A DNA stretch of 47,992 nucleotides from Bacteroidota bacterium. GTDB taxonomy: Bacteria > Bacteroidota > Bacteroidia > 2-12-FULL-35-15. Location: NCBI GenBank assembly GCA_023251835.1, contig JAHEXZ010000035.1, forward strand, positions 1 through 47,992, given 5' to 3'. A program made the position numbers and the translations under genes. Shown piece by piece: positions 26,771 to 35,338 of this stretch (its first letter is position 1; each line of letters starts with the position of its first letter). The notes under the pieces are model-generated. The model searched no databases. It was not told the DNA's origin and saw nothing but the letters and a program-made list of their open reading frames with translations.

Positions 26771-29700
26771 CTACTTGCTCAGGAGCAACAAGTATCCTCT
26801 CTCATCAAACTGCTTACCGTTTATAGATTCCGCTGTTATAATATAATAGTAGGTTCCATCATCAGCGCCTTTGCCATCCCAGCTTTGTTTTATATCTGTT
26901 GATTCAAAAACCTTTTTTCCCCAACGATCATAAATTGTTGCGGAATAGGTAACCATACCTATTCCTGAAATAAGAAACACATCATTTTTGCCATCCCCAT
27001 TTGGAGTAAATATGTTTGGGATTGTAAGCTTACAATCCATAATAACATTCACTGCTACATAATCTGAAGCAGTATCACCACAAAAATCGGTTACCATAAA
27101 TTGATAAATATTAAGACCTTCTTCTGTTGGAACCACAGAAGCCATTGGTGAAGTAGGGGTATGAATACTATCCACCGTAGACCCCGAAGCGATAGTCCAG
27201 AGATAACTGTTTGAAGCATACCCTCCGGTACTTGTACCCATTAGAGGATATGTTGTGCCACATATCTCCATATCTTCGCCTGCACTCACGTTCAAAGGCA
27301 AAGCAGTAAGAACGGTTACAGTAACACTATCACTTACAGGCCCCGTTGTACATTCGCTGGTACCTGTAACAGTATAAGTAATAGTGGTGGTTGGATTAGC
27401 AGTTGTGCTTGCTGTATTTGTTGTTGTTAATGCTGTAGCCGGGCTCCAGCTGTAATCTGTCGCACCTGTTGCAGTTAAAGTAGTGGGAACTCCCGGACAA
27501 ATAGTTACATCGCTACCGGCATCAACACTGATAACTGCTGGAGCTGTTGCTGTAACATTAACAAAACCTGTATCCAAACATCCGCTTACCGTGTCAGTAA
27601 CAATCACATAATACTGTGTTGTTCCTGTTGAGGTAAGAACTGCGGGGGTCGTTTGTCCATTCGGATTAGCTACTGATGATGGTTGAAACCAGCTATACGT
27701 ATATTTTGTTGAATCAGGAGCCCCTCCACAATAATAAAAACGTGTATTGGTTCTGTCGTTGCTTGTTATAGGAGTTCCCAAATCAGGACATTGTGGCCCG
27801 GAATCGCTATATTTATATAGACAGGATGTAAAGGATGTAGTAGTATAGGGTGAAACACAGCTTTGAGTATAATTTGCATAGCCAAAAGTGCCGGGACCTT
27901 CTGTAAAACAAATTTCTACAACAAGATTAGAAACACCATCCCACTCATAGGCAAGATCAAACGGATGCGCATTCCAACCGGCAACCACATTATACGTTTT
28001 TGGGATATACACATTCGATAAACCACTTATCCAGTTACTCAATGATGTAGTGTTTGTGCAACCCATATTAATAGTAAACTCATGATAAGTTGTTATTCCA
28101 AAGATTTGTGTAACATTAAAATCAAGCTGATCTATTTTACCTCCTGTAATACCCATGGCATTTAATTCCGTTGCCCTGAATAAAAATTGGTGTTTCGCAG
28201 AAGTATACCAGTTACCATAAGGCGCTGGCCAGGTGGTGCTTGTGTTTTCTGTTGTTGCAGTTCCAATAGTGGCTGTCAAGGCTGCTGAACAGACAACCGG
28301 GCTTGTTCCGCAGACAGAAGGTGTAGATGTACCAAAAGTTACTCCCAACTGAACGGTATCACCCATACAAACAATTGATTCAGATGTATATGCAATAGGA
28401 TCGGGTTTGTAGCTTGGTGTAATGGTTATCGTAGCTGTATCCTTTTTTACACAACCGCTTGCCCCTGTCACTGTAGCAATAAAATTATGAACACCGGGCA
28501 CAGTAATCGTTGCCACAGGGTTGGTTATGGTAGTATCATTTAAAAAGGCTGCAGGTGACCACGCATACGTGTATGAACCTGAAGGTGAAGGAATTACCTC
28601 TAATTGAATAGGTGGTTGCAATAAACAGGTTATAATTTCACTTTGTGTTATTGTTGTTGTAAAATCAGGTACAACGGTTACTGTAACCGTATCTTTATTA
28701 ATACAAGTTCCTCCCAGATTACTTGTTACCTGATAGATTGTTGTAGTTGAGGGGGTTGCAACAGCATTTGCACAAGGATTGCATGAAAAATTAGTTCCTA
28801 CGGTTACTGGTGAACCGCTGATTGAACTCCAGAAAAAAGCACTGCCCCCGTTTGCCGATAACAAGCCACTTTGAGAAAGACATAATACGGTATCTGCAAA
28901 TGCATAAGTACGAATTTCCGGAAGAACCGTAATTGTTACAGTATCTTTTTTCAAACATCCGAATGGGCTTGTAATGCCTATCTGATAATTATATGTCCCG
29001 GGAACAGCTACTGTTGCCGTTGGATTAGCTATTGTATCATCATCAAGATAGGTAGAAGGAGACCACAAATATGTATAAGCGCCTGCCGGAGAGCCACTTA
29101 TGCTCATTTGAACAGTTTGTTGTAAACACAATGTGTCAGTTGTTTGAGTGGTAGTAAATGAAAAATCAGGCACAACAGTTACTGTTACAGTATCCCTGTT
29201 TACGCAAGTTCCACTGAGATTGCTTATTACTTCATAGGTTGTTGTGCTGGCTGGTGATGCAACGGGGTTTGCACAGGGATTGCATGAAAAATTAGTTCCC
29301 ACTACCATAGGCGGCCCGCTAATAACACTCCAGGTAAAAACACTTCCTCCGGTACCATTTAACGTAGATGTTTGTGGGCCGCAAATTATTTTATCCGGGC
29401 CTGCAAGAGTTCGCGGCTGAACATTAATATCATAAACAAACGTTTGCTGGCCTACCACAGGACATGCACCATCATTAACCGTAACACTAAAGGATGTGTT
29501 TGTATTTGCACTGCCTCCGGGAGCCACCCAACTGATGGTTGCAGTCATTGGATTAGCCCCGGATGTAATAAGTGTTGATCCCGGAAGTACTGTTGCAATA
29601 TTAGAAACAAGGGATAAACTATCCAATGAATCAGGATCAGTATAAGTGGCCGTAAAAGTAAAGGATGCTCCCTCACACATTTCAATAGCAAATGGCCCGC

Positions 29701-30583
29701 TTTGAACAGCTGTACCAGTAAGATTTGAAATCGCTCCTGCTCCCGGATCCGGCACTAAGTTTCCACAACTCTGTACTACAAATTGTATATCACGCATCAC
29801 TGTACCAATTAAATTACCATTATTGTCAAACTCTTCAACCAAAACAACCACTACAAAATTTCCTATCGTTGTTGGCGTAAAGGATAATACTCCTGTTACA
29901 GGATTGACAGTAATACCTGGTATAGGAGATGTTGCGGAATATCCGGCATTATATGTAAGGTTAATAGGGCCTGCATCCATAGCATCAATTAATGAATAAT
30001 GCAATGAATCACCATCCGTCTCCACAATTCCATAATTATAGTTTACAGCCTGATTAGCACATACATAAGGTATTGGCTGAGAAGTAAAAGAAGGAGAATT
30101 GTTACAAGGTGCTGTTGCACTGTTTAATGTGGCCTGAATATAACTTCCTTGAGAATCAGGAGACTGCAAATTTAAAATGGCACTGTTTCTGCAGCAGGTA
30201 TTCCAGCTCATTGTCCAGGTATCACATAAGGTATCAAGTGTTACCACCCCAGTATAATAAAACACCCACATCCCGGGCAAATTCCCTCCATTACAAGTAC
30301 TGTTATTTATTTGCGAGGCACATAACTGTGATATTTCCGTGCCTCCCGGATTCAGCACATCTACAGTTAAAGACGCAGTACTACCACAAGTGCTTGTAAA
30401 ATCAATCCATTGTTGAGCTCCGGGATCAAACCCCATGCAATCAACAAATAAATTTAAATTAATCTGATACTGGTTGTTTCCCAAACAGGTATAACTTAAA
30501 TCGCCACCAGCAATGTGAGAAGCTTTTATATATTGAACCAGGAAAAGTGTAAAAGTTAATGTTATAATAACTAATTTTTTCAT
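26771..30583 (-). CDS. Large secreted multi-Ig/PKD-like protein with T9SS type B domain
   Basis: A 1270-aa protein with a signal peptide at 1-22. The mature start H-I-A-G-G-D-L-S-Y introduces a Cys-rich domain (22-165) seen at the start of many Bacteroidota gliding-motility-associated cargo proteins. A cadherin/Ig-like part follows (170-390). Next come two tandem copies of a ~167-aa two-domain module (391-554 and 557-722), an inserted beta domain (about 755-960), two or three Ig-like domains, and a CHU_C type B domain (about 1186-1270, F-T-P-N-G-D-G-K-N-D and Y-D-R-W-G). No enzymatic motif was seen, so it is probably an adhesin or surface structural protein. The gene stands alone, not with a PorP/SprF partner. 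Confidence 0.85.
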   Translation of the reverse strand: MKKLVIITLTFTLFLVQYIKASHIAGGDLSYTCLGNNQYQINLNLFVDCMGFDPGAQQWIDFTSTCGSTASLTVDVLNPGGTEISQLCASQINNSTCNGGNLPGMWVFYYTGVVTLDTLCDTWTMSWNTCCRNSAILNLQSPDSQGSYIQATLNSATAPCNNSPSFTSQPIPYVCANQAVNYNYGIVETDGDSLHYSLIDAMDAGPINLTYNAGYSATSPIPGITVNPVTGVLSFTPTTIGNFVVVVLVEEFDNNGNLIGTVMRDIQFVVQSCGNLVPDPGAGAISNLTGTAVQSGPFAIEMCEGASFTFTATYTDPDSLDSLSLVSNIATVLPGSTLITSGANPMTATISWVAPGGSANTNTSFSVTVNDGACPVVGQQTFVYDINVQPRTLAGPDKIICGPQTSTLNGTGGSVFTWSVISGPPMVVGTNFSCNPCANPVASPASTTTYEVISNLSGTCVNRDTVTVTVVPDFSFTTTQTTDTLCLQQTVQMSISGSPAGAYTYLWSPSTYLDDDTIANPTATVAVPGTYNYQIGITSPFGCLKKDTVTITVLPEIRTYAFADTVLCLSQSGLLSANGGSAFFWSSISGSPVTVGTNFSCNPCANAVATPSTTTIYQVTSNLGGTCINKDTVTVTVVPDFTTTITQSEIITCLLQPPIQLEVIPSPSGSYTYAWSPAAFLNDTTITNPVATITVPGVHNFIATVTGASGCVKKDTATITITPSYKPDPIAYTSESIVCMGDTVQLGVTFGTSTPSVCGTSPVVCSAALTATIGTATTENTSTTWPAPYGNWYTSAKHQFLFRATELNAMGITGGKIDQLDFNVTQIFGITTYHEFTINMGCTNTTSLSNWISGLSNVYIPKTYNVVAGWNAHPFDLAYEWDGVSNLVVEICFTEGPGTFGYANYTQSCVSPYTTTSFTSCLYKYSDSGPQCPDLGTPITSNDRTNTRFYYCGGAPDSTKYTYSWFQPSSVANPNGQTTPAVLTSTGTTQYYVIVTDTVSGCLDTGFVNVTATAPAVISVDAGSDVTICPGVPTTLTATGATDYSWSPATALTTTNTASTTANPTTTITYTVTGTSECTTGPVSDSVTVTVLTALPLNVSAGEDMEICGTTYPLMGTSTGGYASNSYLWTIASGSTVDSIHTPTSPMASVVPTEEGLNIYQFMVTDFCGDTASDYVAVNVIMDCKLTIPNIFTPNGDGKNDVFLISGIGMVTYSATIYDRWGKKVFESTDIKQSWDGKGADDGTYYYIITAESINGKQFDERGYLLLLSK
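28418..29413 (-). repeat. Tandem duplication of a ~167-aa two-domain module
   Basis: Residues 391-554 and 557-722 of the 1270-aa protein share the order G-T-N-F-S-C-N-P-C-A-N, then T-T-x-Y-x-V-x-S-N-L-x-G-T-C, D-T-V-T-V-T-V-V-P-D-F, Y-x-W-S-P, and K-K-D-T-x-T-I-T. The blocks recur with a 167-residue period, so a whole unit was duplicated. Confidence 0.85.
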
Positions 30584-30887
30584 CCAGAAATTTTTTTGCG
30601 AATTTACAATATTTTATCCATACAAAGGATGAATGATATTTTTCTTATCAAATTTATTCATCAAATATTCATAATAATCTCTTGCAGAGAAAATGACAGC
30701 TGGAAAAAAAGTGTTGAGAATTATCCCTTTTCAAGTGCAGGATTTTATCATTCTAAAAGCAATAATTTTGACTTTCTGGTTCACTATACTGAAATAATTT
30801 AATTAAATTCGTGACCCGGTCTTTTAGATTGCAGATGATAATATCTGCAACGGCTCTAAAACTCGTTAAGCACAATAGATTTAATAA
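30584..30887. other. Intergenic region between the 1270-aa gene and MITE copy 2
   Basis: About 300 bp, AT-rich, with only a low-quality 68-codon frame that starts with TTG. It has a hairpin at 30829-30850 (TTGCAGAT/ATCTGCAA), the first half of a direct-repeat pair (30843-30860) and the left target duplication of MITE copy 2. The promoter of the 1270-aa gene must lie in its left part. Confidence 0.6.
30843..30860 (+). repeat. 18-bp direct repeat, left copy
   Basis: ATCTGCAACGGCTCTAAA matches 32736-32753 at 17 of 18 positions. The two copies bracket MITE copy 2 and the two AT-rich genes after it. The left copy overlaps a hairpin arm. Confidence 0.55.
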
Positions 30888-31161
30888 CTCATGTTACGCA
30901 AAGAAAAAGATTTAAAAATGATAGACTTTTATACTTGTAATGGACAAGAGAATTGAAAGGGAGAAGGGTAGTTTTCTCAAAAAGACAATAAAAGTGAGTG
31001 CTTTAAATAATTCATAATCACTATCATTGTCATTTCGAATCCTGCTGAAAGCAGGAAGAGAAATCTTTGCAATTGATTGACAAGATTTCTCACTGCGCTC
31101 GAAATGACAGGTGGAAATATAGAGATATTCTGAATTAGATATAAATTTTGCGTAACATCAG
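30888..31161 (+). mobile_element. MITE copy 2 (274 bp, non-autonomous)
   Basis: The ends are CTCATGTTACGCAAA and TTTGCGTAACATCAG (one mismatch between the arms), flanked by TTAATAA at 30881-30887 and 31162-31168. It is the inverted copy of 14940-15208, with the same nested 82-bp palindrome at 31028-31109. It ends 20 bp before the ATG of the lipoprotein gene, so it forms most of that gene's 5' region. No transposase is encoded. Confidence 0.9.
31028..31109. repeat. 82-bp palindromic repeat nested in MITE copy 2
   Basis: TGTCATTTCGA and TCGAAATGACA bound the unit. The inner CCTGCT/AGCAGG hairpin and the GAGAAATCTT/AAGATTTCTC arms match the copy at 14992-15073 in reverse orientation. Confidence 0.8.
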
Positions 31162-31181
31162 TTAATAATGTTAAACATTTG

Positions 31182-32057
31182 ATGATGAGAAAAAGATCCA
31201 AATTTATTTTATTGTTTTTAGTAGTAATATTTTTTGCTAGCTGCAACAAGGATGATTTAAATTCAAGTTTAATAGAAAATATTGGCAAACCGGTTGCTTA
31301 TGATAACAATGGAAATGTGCAACTGAATGTTGCTCTGGTATCCCTCACAGCCTCCGCCACAAAACAAGATAATATCTTAAAGATGACATCAATAATTGAT
31401 AATATAATGCAAAACTATTCCCAAACCCGGTTAATTACTTTTGGAGAAACAGCTTTGGGATTATACTATACAGAAACGAATACAGCAGATTACTATCAGT
31501 CAATTGCTGAAACAATTCCGGGAAGCACTACGAATTTATTTAGAAATATTGCCCAAAATAAAAATATTTATATTGCTTTTGGGTTATTCGAATCGGATAA
31601 TGGCAAGATTTACAATTCACTGGTTCTAATTGATTCCAATGGAAATATTATTGCCAAGCACAGAAAAGTGAATCTAATTGGTTATGAAATTGATAATGGA
31701 ATTTCAGCCGGGGCTAAAGAAACAATTCCAATTGCATATATTGATGGAATAAAAACCGGTTTGGCTATTTGTGCTGATGGCCAGGACTTTTGGCTAACAA
31801 AACAATTAACAGATGCTAAAATTAAACTTTTAATTCATTCACTTGCGGATGAAACCAACGAATATGCAACTGGTAACGGACCACAATACAACTCATGGGT
31901 AATCTCTTCAAACCGGACAGGTGAAGAAACGTACAAACCTGGCTCCGTGATTAAATTTTCGGGTTATCATTGCATCAGCGACCCATCCGGAAAATTTGTT
32001 CATTATACAGAGGGTAGTGAGAGATATAATATTGCAAAAATCAATATTTACAATTAA
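31182..32057 (+). CDS. Lipoprotein of the carbon-nitrogen hydrolase (nitrilase) superfamily
   Basis: A 291-aa protein from the ATG at 31182; a frame-extending TTG at 31179 is unlikely to be used. A lipoprotein signal ends F-F-A-S-C with C21 as the lipidated Cys, so the protein sits on a membrane outside the cytoplasm. The nitrilase triad is recognisable: E89 (T-F-G-E-T), K162 (K-H-R-K-V-N-L) and C197 (G-L-A-I-C-A-D). A membrane-anchored, exported nitrilase-fold protein is uncommon apart from Lnt apolipoprotein acyltransferase, which has many membrane segments; this one has none. It would hydrolyse a C-N bond, but the substrate is unknown. It lies 20 bp after MITE copy 2 and 20 bp before the next gene, with which it is likely co-transcribed. 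The pair looks more AT-rich than its neighbours. Confidence 0.8.
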   Translation: MMRKRSKFILLFLVVIFFASCNKDDLNSSLIENIGKPVAYDNNGNVQLNVALVSLTASATKQDNILKMTSIIDNIMQNYSQTRLITFGETALGLYYTETNTADYYQSIAETIPGSTTNLFRNIAQNKNIYIAFGLFESDNGKIYNSLVLIDSNGNIIAKHRKVNLIGYEIDNGISAGAKETIPIAYIDGIKTGLAICADGQDFWLTKQLTDAKIKLLIHSLADETNEYATGNGPQYNSWVISSNRTGEETYKPGSVIKFSGYHCISDPSGKFVHYTEGSERYNIAKINIYN

Positions 32058-32077
32058 ATATATGAAATGATATTATA

Positions 32078-32710
32078 ATGAAAAAAAGAACAATAATTTT
32101 TGTATTTATTATTTTCATCTTTTTGTCTCATACTTTTGCGAATAAAATACACTATAGTGAAGAAAATAATGATAGTACAAAATTTTATATCGGCATTAAT
32201 CCTGTTGCGCTATTTACATGGATAAATACACCCCTGGCGAAGCTTATAATTCCTACTTTCAGTAATTTGGAATACGACCTTGCGTTAAACGGTGGTTATT
32301 TTATTAACAATAACAGTACAATTGAAACCCGAATTTCTTTTGGGAAACCAAGTTTAAGTTATTTTACTTTTCAAGCGCATTTGGGTTATAACTTATTTAT
32401 TTCAAAAACATTATCAAAAAAAAAGAACGAGGAAAAAGGAGGTTTTTATACAGGAGTTTTTGCAAGATTTATCAATAATAATAATCTACTGACACACGTA
32501 AAATTTAATACTGTTATTCCAAATATTGCACTTGGATACAGGTGGGAAAAAAAACGTCTTTTTTACGATTTAAGATTTAATCAAATATTTGCCGCATACA
32601 GTTGGTCAACGCTTGAACATACCAAACCAAATTATGGTTGGTATTTTTCAGGAACCACACTCACGCCAATTTACCCATTCGTATCATTTAATTTGGGAAT
32701 ACGGCTTTGA
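32078..32710 (+). CDS. Small outer-membrane beta-barrel-like protein of unknown function
   Basis: A 210-aa protein with a clear signal peptide (1-21, ending T-F-A-N). The mature part consists of alternating amphipathic strands with frequent aromatic girdles, such as Y-F-I-N-N-N-S-T-I-E-T-R-I and F-Y-T-G-V-F-A-R-F-I. It ends in G-I-R-L, a plausible barrel terminus though not the usual terminal Phe. I do not recognise the family. It follows the nitrilase-like lipoprotein by 20 bp, so the two may form an envelope-located pair. Confidence 0.65.
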   Translation: MKKRTIIFVFIIFIFLSHTFANKIHYSEENNDSTKFYIGINPVALFTWINTPLAKLIIPTFSNLEYDLALNGGYFINNNSTIETRISFGKPSLSYFTFQAHLGYNLFISKTLSKKKNEEKGGFYTGVFARFINNNNLLTHVKFNTVIPNIALGYRWEKKRLFYDLRFNQIFAAYSWSTLEHTKPNYGWYFSGTTLTPIYPFVSFNLGIRL

Positions 32711-32735
32711 TTTTATCCTTTGTGGGCGTGTTATC

Positions 32736-32753
32736 ATCTGCAAAGGCTCTAAA
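32736..32753 (+). repeat. 18-bp direct repeat, right copy
   Basis: ATCTGCAAAGGCTCTAAA, one mismatch to 30843-30860. It lies 26 bp after the stop codon of the barrel-like gene. Downstream, small hairpins at 32789-32801 (GCAGC/GCTGC) and 32803-32818 (TTTAAG/CTTAAA) may terminate the two convergent genes. Confidence 0.5.
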
Positions 32754-32844
32754 GGTGTATTTTGTGGATAATAGAAATGAACCTCCCCGCAGCAGAGCTG
32801 CATTTAAGACCCCTTAAAATAATTCATAACTAAGGAAAAAAAAT

Positions 32845-35223
32845 TCACACATCAAATCCCCATTCTTCATTAAACATTTTGCCGGGAATTAACGACTTTT
32901 TTTCAGGCTTTTGGGATGCCGCAACAGGTTGTTTATACTCTGCCTGTTTCTTTTCCTCTTTCCTGTTTTTTTGCTGCTGTTTTATAGTTGCATAGTCCTG
33001 TTCTTTATTCCGTTTGTCATTTTCACTACCGGCTAATGGTTTGGGTTCAACTACTCCCACAAATGTAAAATCAAGTTGTTTCTTAGGTAAATCGGCACGT
33101 TTTACTTCAATTTTAACCGTGTCTCCAAGCGTAAGAACTTTGCCATATTTACGTCCGCGCAAACAATAATTATCTTCATCAAAAAAGTAATTATCATCAG
33201 ATAAATCACGCAAACGTACCATTCCTTCGCAATGGTTTTCAATTATTTCTACAAATATTCCCCATTCAGTAACACCGGATATAATTCCATCATACTCCTG
33301 TCCTATTTTATCAGATAAAAACTGTACCTGTTTGTATTTAATTGAAGCTCTTTCAGCATCGGCTGCCAGCTTTTCCATATCAGAAGAATGCTGGCACAGT
33401 TCCTCCAATAGATCAGAATCCGGACTTTTTCCACTATCTAAATAGTGTTGTAATAAGCGGTGCGCCATCACATCGGGGTACCTGCGGATGGGGGAGGTAA
33501 AATGCGTATAAAAATCAAACCCCAAACCATAGTGACCGATATTTTTTGTAGTATATATGGCTTTAGCCATGGTTCGTATGGCAAGCATTTCAATCATTCC
33601 TGATTCCTTCTTCTGATTTACTTCTTTCAATAAACTATTCATTGAATCGGCAACGGTTTTCTCATTTCTTAAATTCACCTTATAACCGAATTTTCCAACA
33701 AATTCTGCAAAGCTGGTCAGTTTATCGGGGTTAGGCTTATCGTGTACACGGTATACAAAGGCACGTTTTGTTGTTGCCTGATTCTTGTCCCTACTCTCCT
33801 GGACACCTTTTGTTTTCCCAATAAATTCAGCTACTTTACGATTTGCAAGCAGCATAAAATCTTCTATCAACTGATTAGAGTCTTTCGCCATTTTAAAGAA
33901 TACGCCCGTTGGGTTGCCTGTCTCATCCAGATGAAACTTTACTTCTATTTTCTCAAAAGCGATACTTCCTTTTCTGAAACGGTTGGAACGTAGTGTTTTT
34001 GCCAGACGGTCAAGCGTTAGAATTTCATCACTGAATGTTCCTTCACCGGTTTCAATAATTTCCTGCGCCTCTTCATAAGTAAACCGTTTGTCAGAATTAA
34101 TGATTGTTCTTCCAAACCATTCATCCTCCACCTGTGCATTATCTGTTAGCTCAAATACTGCGGAAAAACATAGTTTATCCTCATTGGGGCGCAATGAACA
34201 TACATTATTAGATAATATTTCCGGTAACATCGGAACTACCCGGTCAACAAGATAAACAGAAGTGGCCCTTGAAACAGCCTCTTTATCAATAATAGAGTCA
34301 GGCTTTACGTAATGGCTCACATCTGCAATATGTACCCCAATTTCCCAGTTTCCGTTTTTTAATGACCTTATAGAGAGTGCATCATCAAAATCCTTTGCAT
34401 CAACCGGGTCAATGGTAAAAGTTGTAACATTCCTAAAGTCGCGTCTTTTAGCAATCTCTTCTTTCGAAATAGTTATTGGAATAAGGTCAGCAGCACGTTC
34501 AACATCCTTAGGAAACTCGTATGGCAAACCATACTCTGCCAGTATTGCATGCATCTCCGTGTCGTTTTCTCCAACATCACCCAGTACTTCTATAATCTCA
34601 CCTATGGGATTAACACCATTCTTAGGCCATTCGGTAATTCTTGCAATGGCTTTTTGTCCATCTTTTACACCATTCAGCTTGTCTAAAGGAATGTATATAT
34701 CAATATGAATTCTGTTATTATCAGGCACTAAAAAAGCAAAACGCGGAGAAAGCTGTATTGTGCCAACAAATTTAACCCTTGCACGTTCTATTACTTCTAT
34801 AATTTCTCCTTCAGGTTTATCTCTTTTACTAGGATATAATACCACTTTTACAGTATCTCCATGTAATGCGTTTAGTGTTTTAGATGGTACCACCCACACG
34901 TCTTTTTCCATCTCTTCTGAAACAATATAGGCTGTTCCCGTACTGGTCATATCCACCTTTCCGGTTATGTACTGACGTCCCGACTTTACTTTGAATTTAC
35001 CTCGTTCCGTTTCAATTACGGCATTGTTCTTTTTTAATTCCTGTAAAATAGTATTTATCAATAACCGTTGAGAATGGTCTTTCACATCCAATGCCGCGGC
35101 AATTTGTTTATAATTGAGCGATTTCTCGGCATTTTTTGATAATACCTTCAAAATTTCTTCAAAGAAATGACCCTTGTTTTTTCCCTGGTTTTTATTTCTT
35201 TCCGAAGCTATTTTTTTTGTCAT
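32845..35223 (-). CDS. rnr: Ribonuclease R
   Basis: A 792-aa 3'-5' exoribonuclease of the RNB family that degrades structured RNA. A basic N-terminal winged-helix region (about 18-80) is followed by cold-shock-like OB domains (85-215), the RNB catalytic domain and an S1 domain (about 635-715). The metal-binding aspartates lie in D-P-V-D-A-K-D-F-D-D-A at 272-282 (D272, D278, D280, D281). The C-terminal tail (720-792) is Lys/Gln-rich, as in RNase R and unlike RNase II. The ATG at 35223 leads directly into the charged head. It is divergent from the sigma factor gene, with 115 bp between the starts. Confidence 0.95.
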   Translation of the reverse strand: MTKKIASERNKNQGKNKGHFFEEILKVLSKNAEKSLNYKQIAAALDVKDHSQRLLINTILQELKKNNAVIETERGKFKVKSGRQYITGKVDMTSTGTAYIVSEEMEKDVWVVPSKTLNALHGDTVKVVLYPSKRDKPEGEIIEVIERARVKFVGTIQLSPRFAFLVPDNNRIHIDIYIPLDKLNGVKDGQKAIARITEWPKNGVNPIGEIIEVLGDVGENDTEMHAILAEYGLPYEFPKDVERAADLIPITISKEEIAKRRDFRNVTTFTIDPVDAKDFDDALSIRSLKNGNWEIGVHIADVSHYVKPDSIIDKEAVSRATSVYLVDRVVPMLPEILSNNVCSLRPNEDKLCFSAVFELTDNAQVEDEWFGRTIINSDKRFTYEEAQEIIETGEGTFSDEILTLDRLAKTLRSNRFRKGSIAFEKIEVKFHLDETGNPTGVFFKMAKDSNQLIEDFMLLANRKVAEFIGKTKGVQESRDKNQATTKRAFVYRVHDKPNPDKLTSFAEFVGKFGYKVNLRNEKTVADSMNSLLKEVNQKKESGMIEMLAIRTMAKAIYTTKNIGHYGLGFDFYTHFTSPIRRYPDVMAHRLLQHYLDSGKSPDSDLLEELCQHSSDMEKLAADAERASIKYKQVQFLSDKIGQEYDGIISGVTEWGIFVEIIENHCEGMVRLRDLSDDNYFFDEDNYCLRGRKYGKVLTLGDTVKIEVKRADLPKKQLDFTFVGVVEPKPLAGSENDKRNKEQDYATIKQQQKNRKEEKKQAEYKQPVAASQKPEKKSLIPGKMFNEEWGFDV

Positions 35224-35303
35224 ACCTCAAAGGTAAGCATTAATTCAGCGAAAGAGTCTGGGTTAACAAAAATTAAAAAAAACTTTTATAGTGCAACCAA
35301 ATA

Positions 35304-35317
35304 ATGCAACTTTGCAT
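35304..35317. promoter_or_regulatory. Candidate promoter/operator palindrome before the ECF sigma gene
   Basis: ATGCAacttTGCAT is a perfect 5-bp-arm palindrome 21 bp before the sigma ATG. It overlaps CAACTTTG (35307-35314), one mismatch from the Bacteroidota -7 element TAnnTTTG. GCAAC also occurs 13 bp upstream, so the region could be an autoregulated promoter. Weak evidence. Confidence 0.35.
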
Positions 35318-35338
35318 CTCACCCACAGAACTTAACCT

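Noticed and set aside
30596-30802. A 68-codon plus-strand frame in the gap before MITE copy 2
   Set aside because: It starts with TTG, has no recognisable motif and lies in AT-rich DNA with no coding signs.
30977-31288. A 103-codon minus-strand frame across MITE copy 2
   Set aside because: It mostly reads through the MITE and the start of the lipoprotein gene. The same MITE in copy 1 does not give a matching protein gene.
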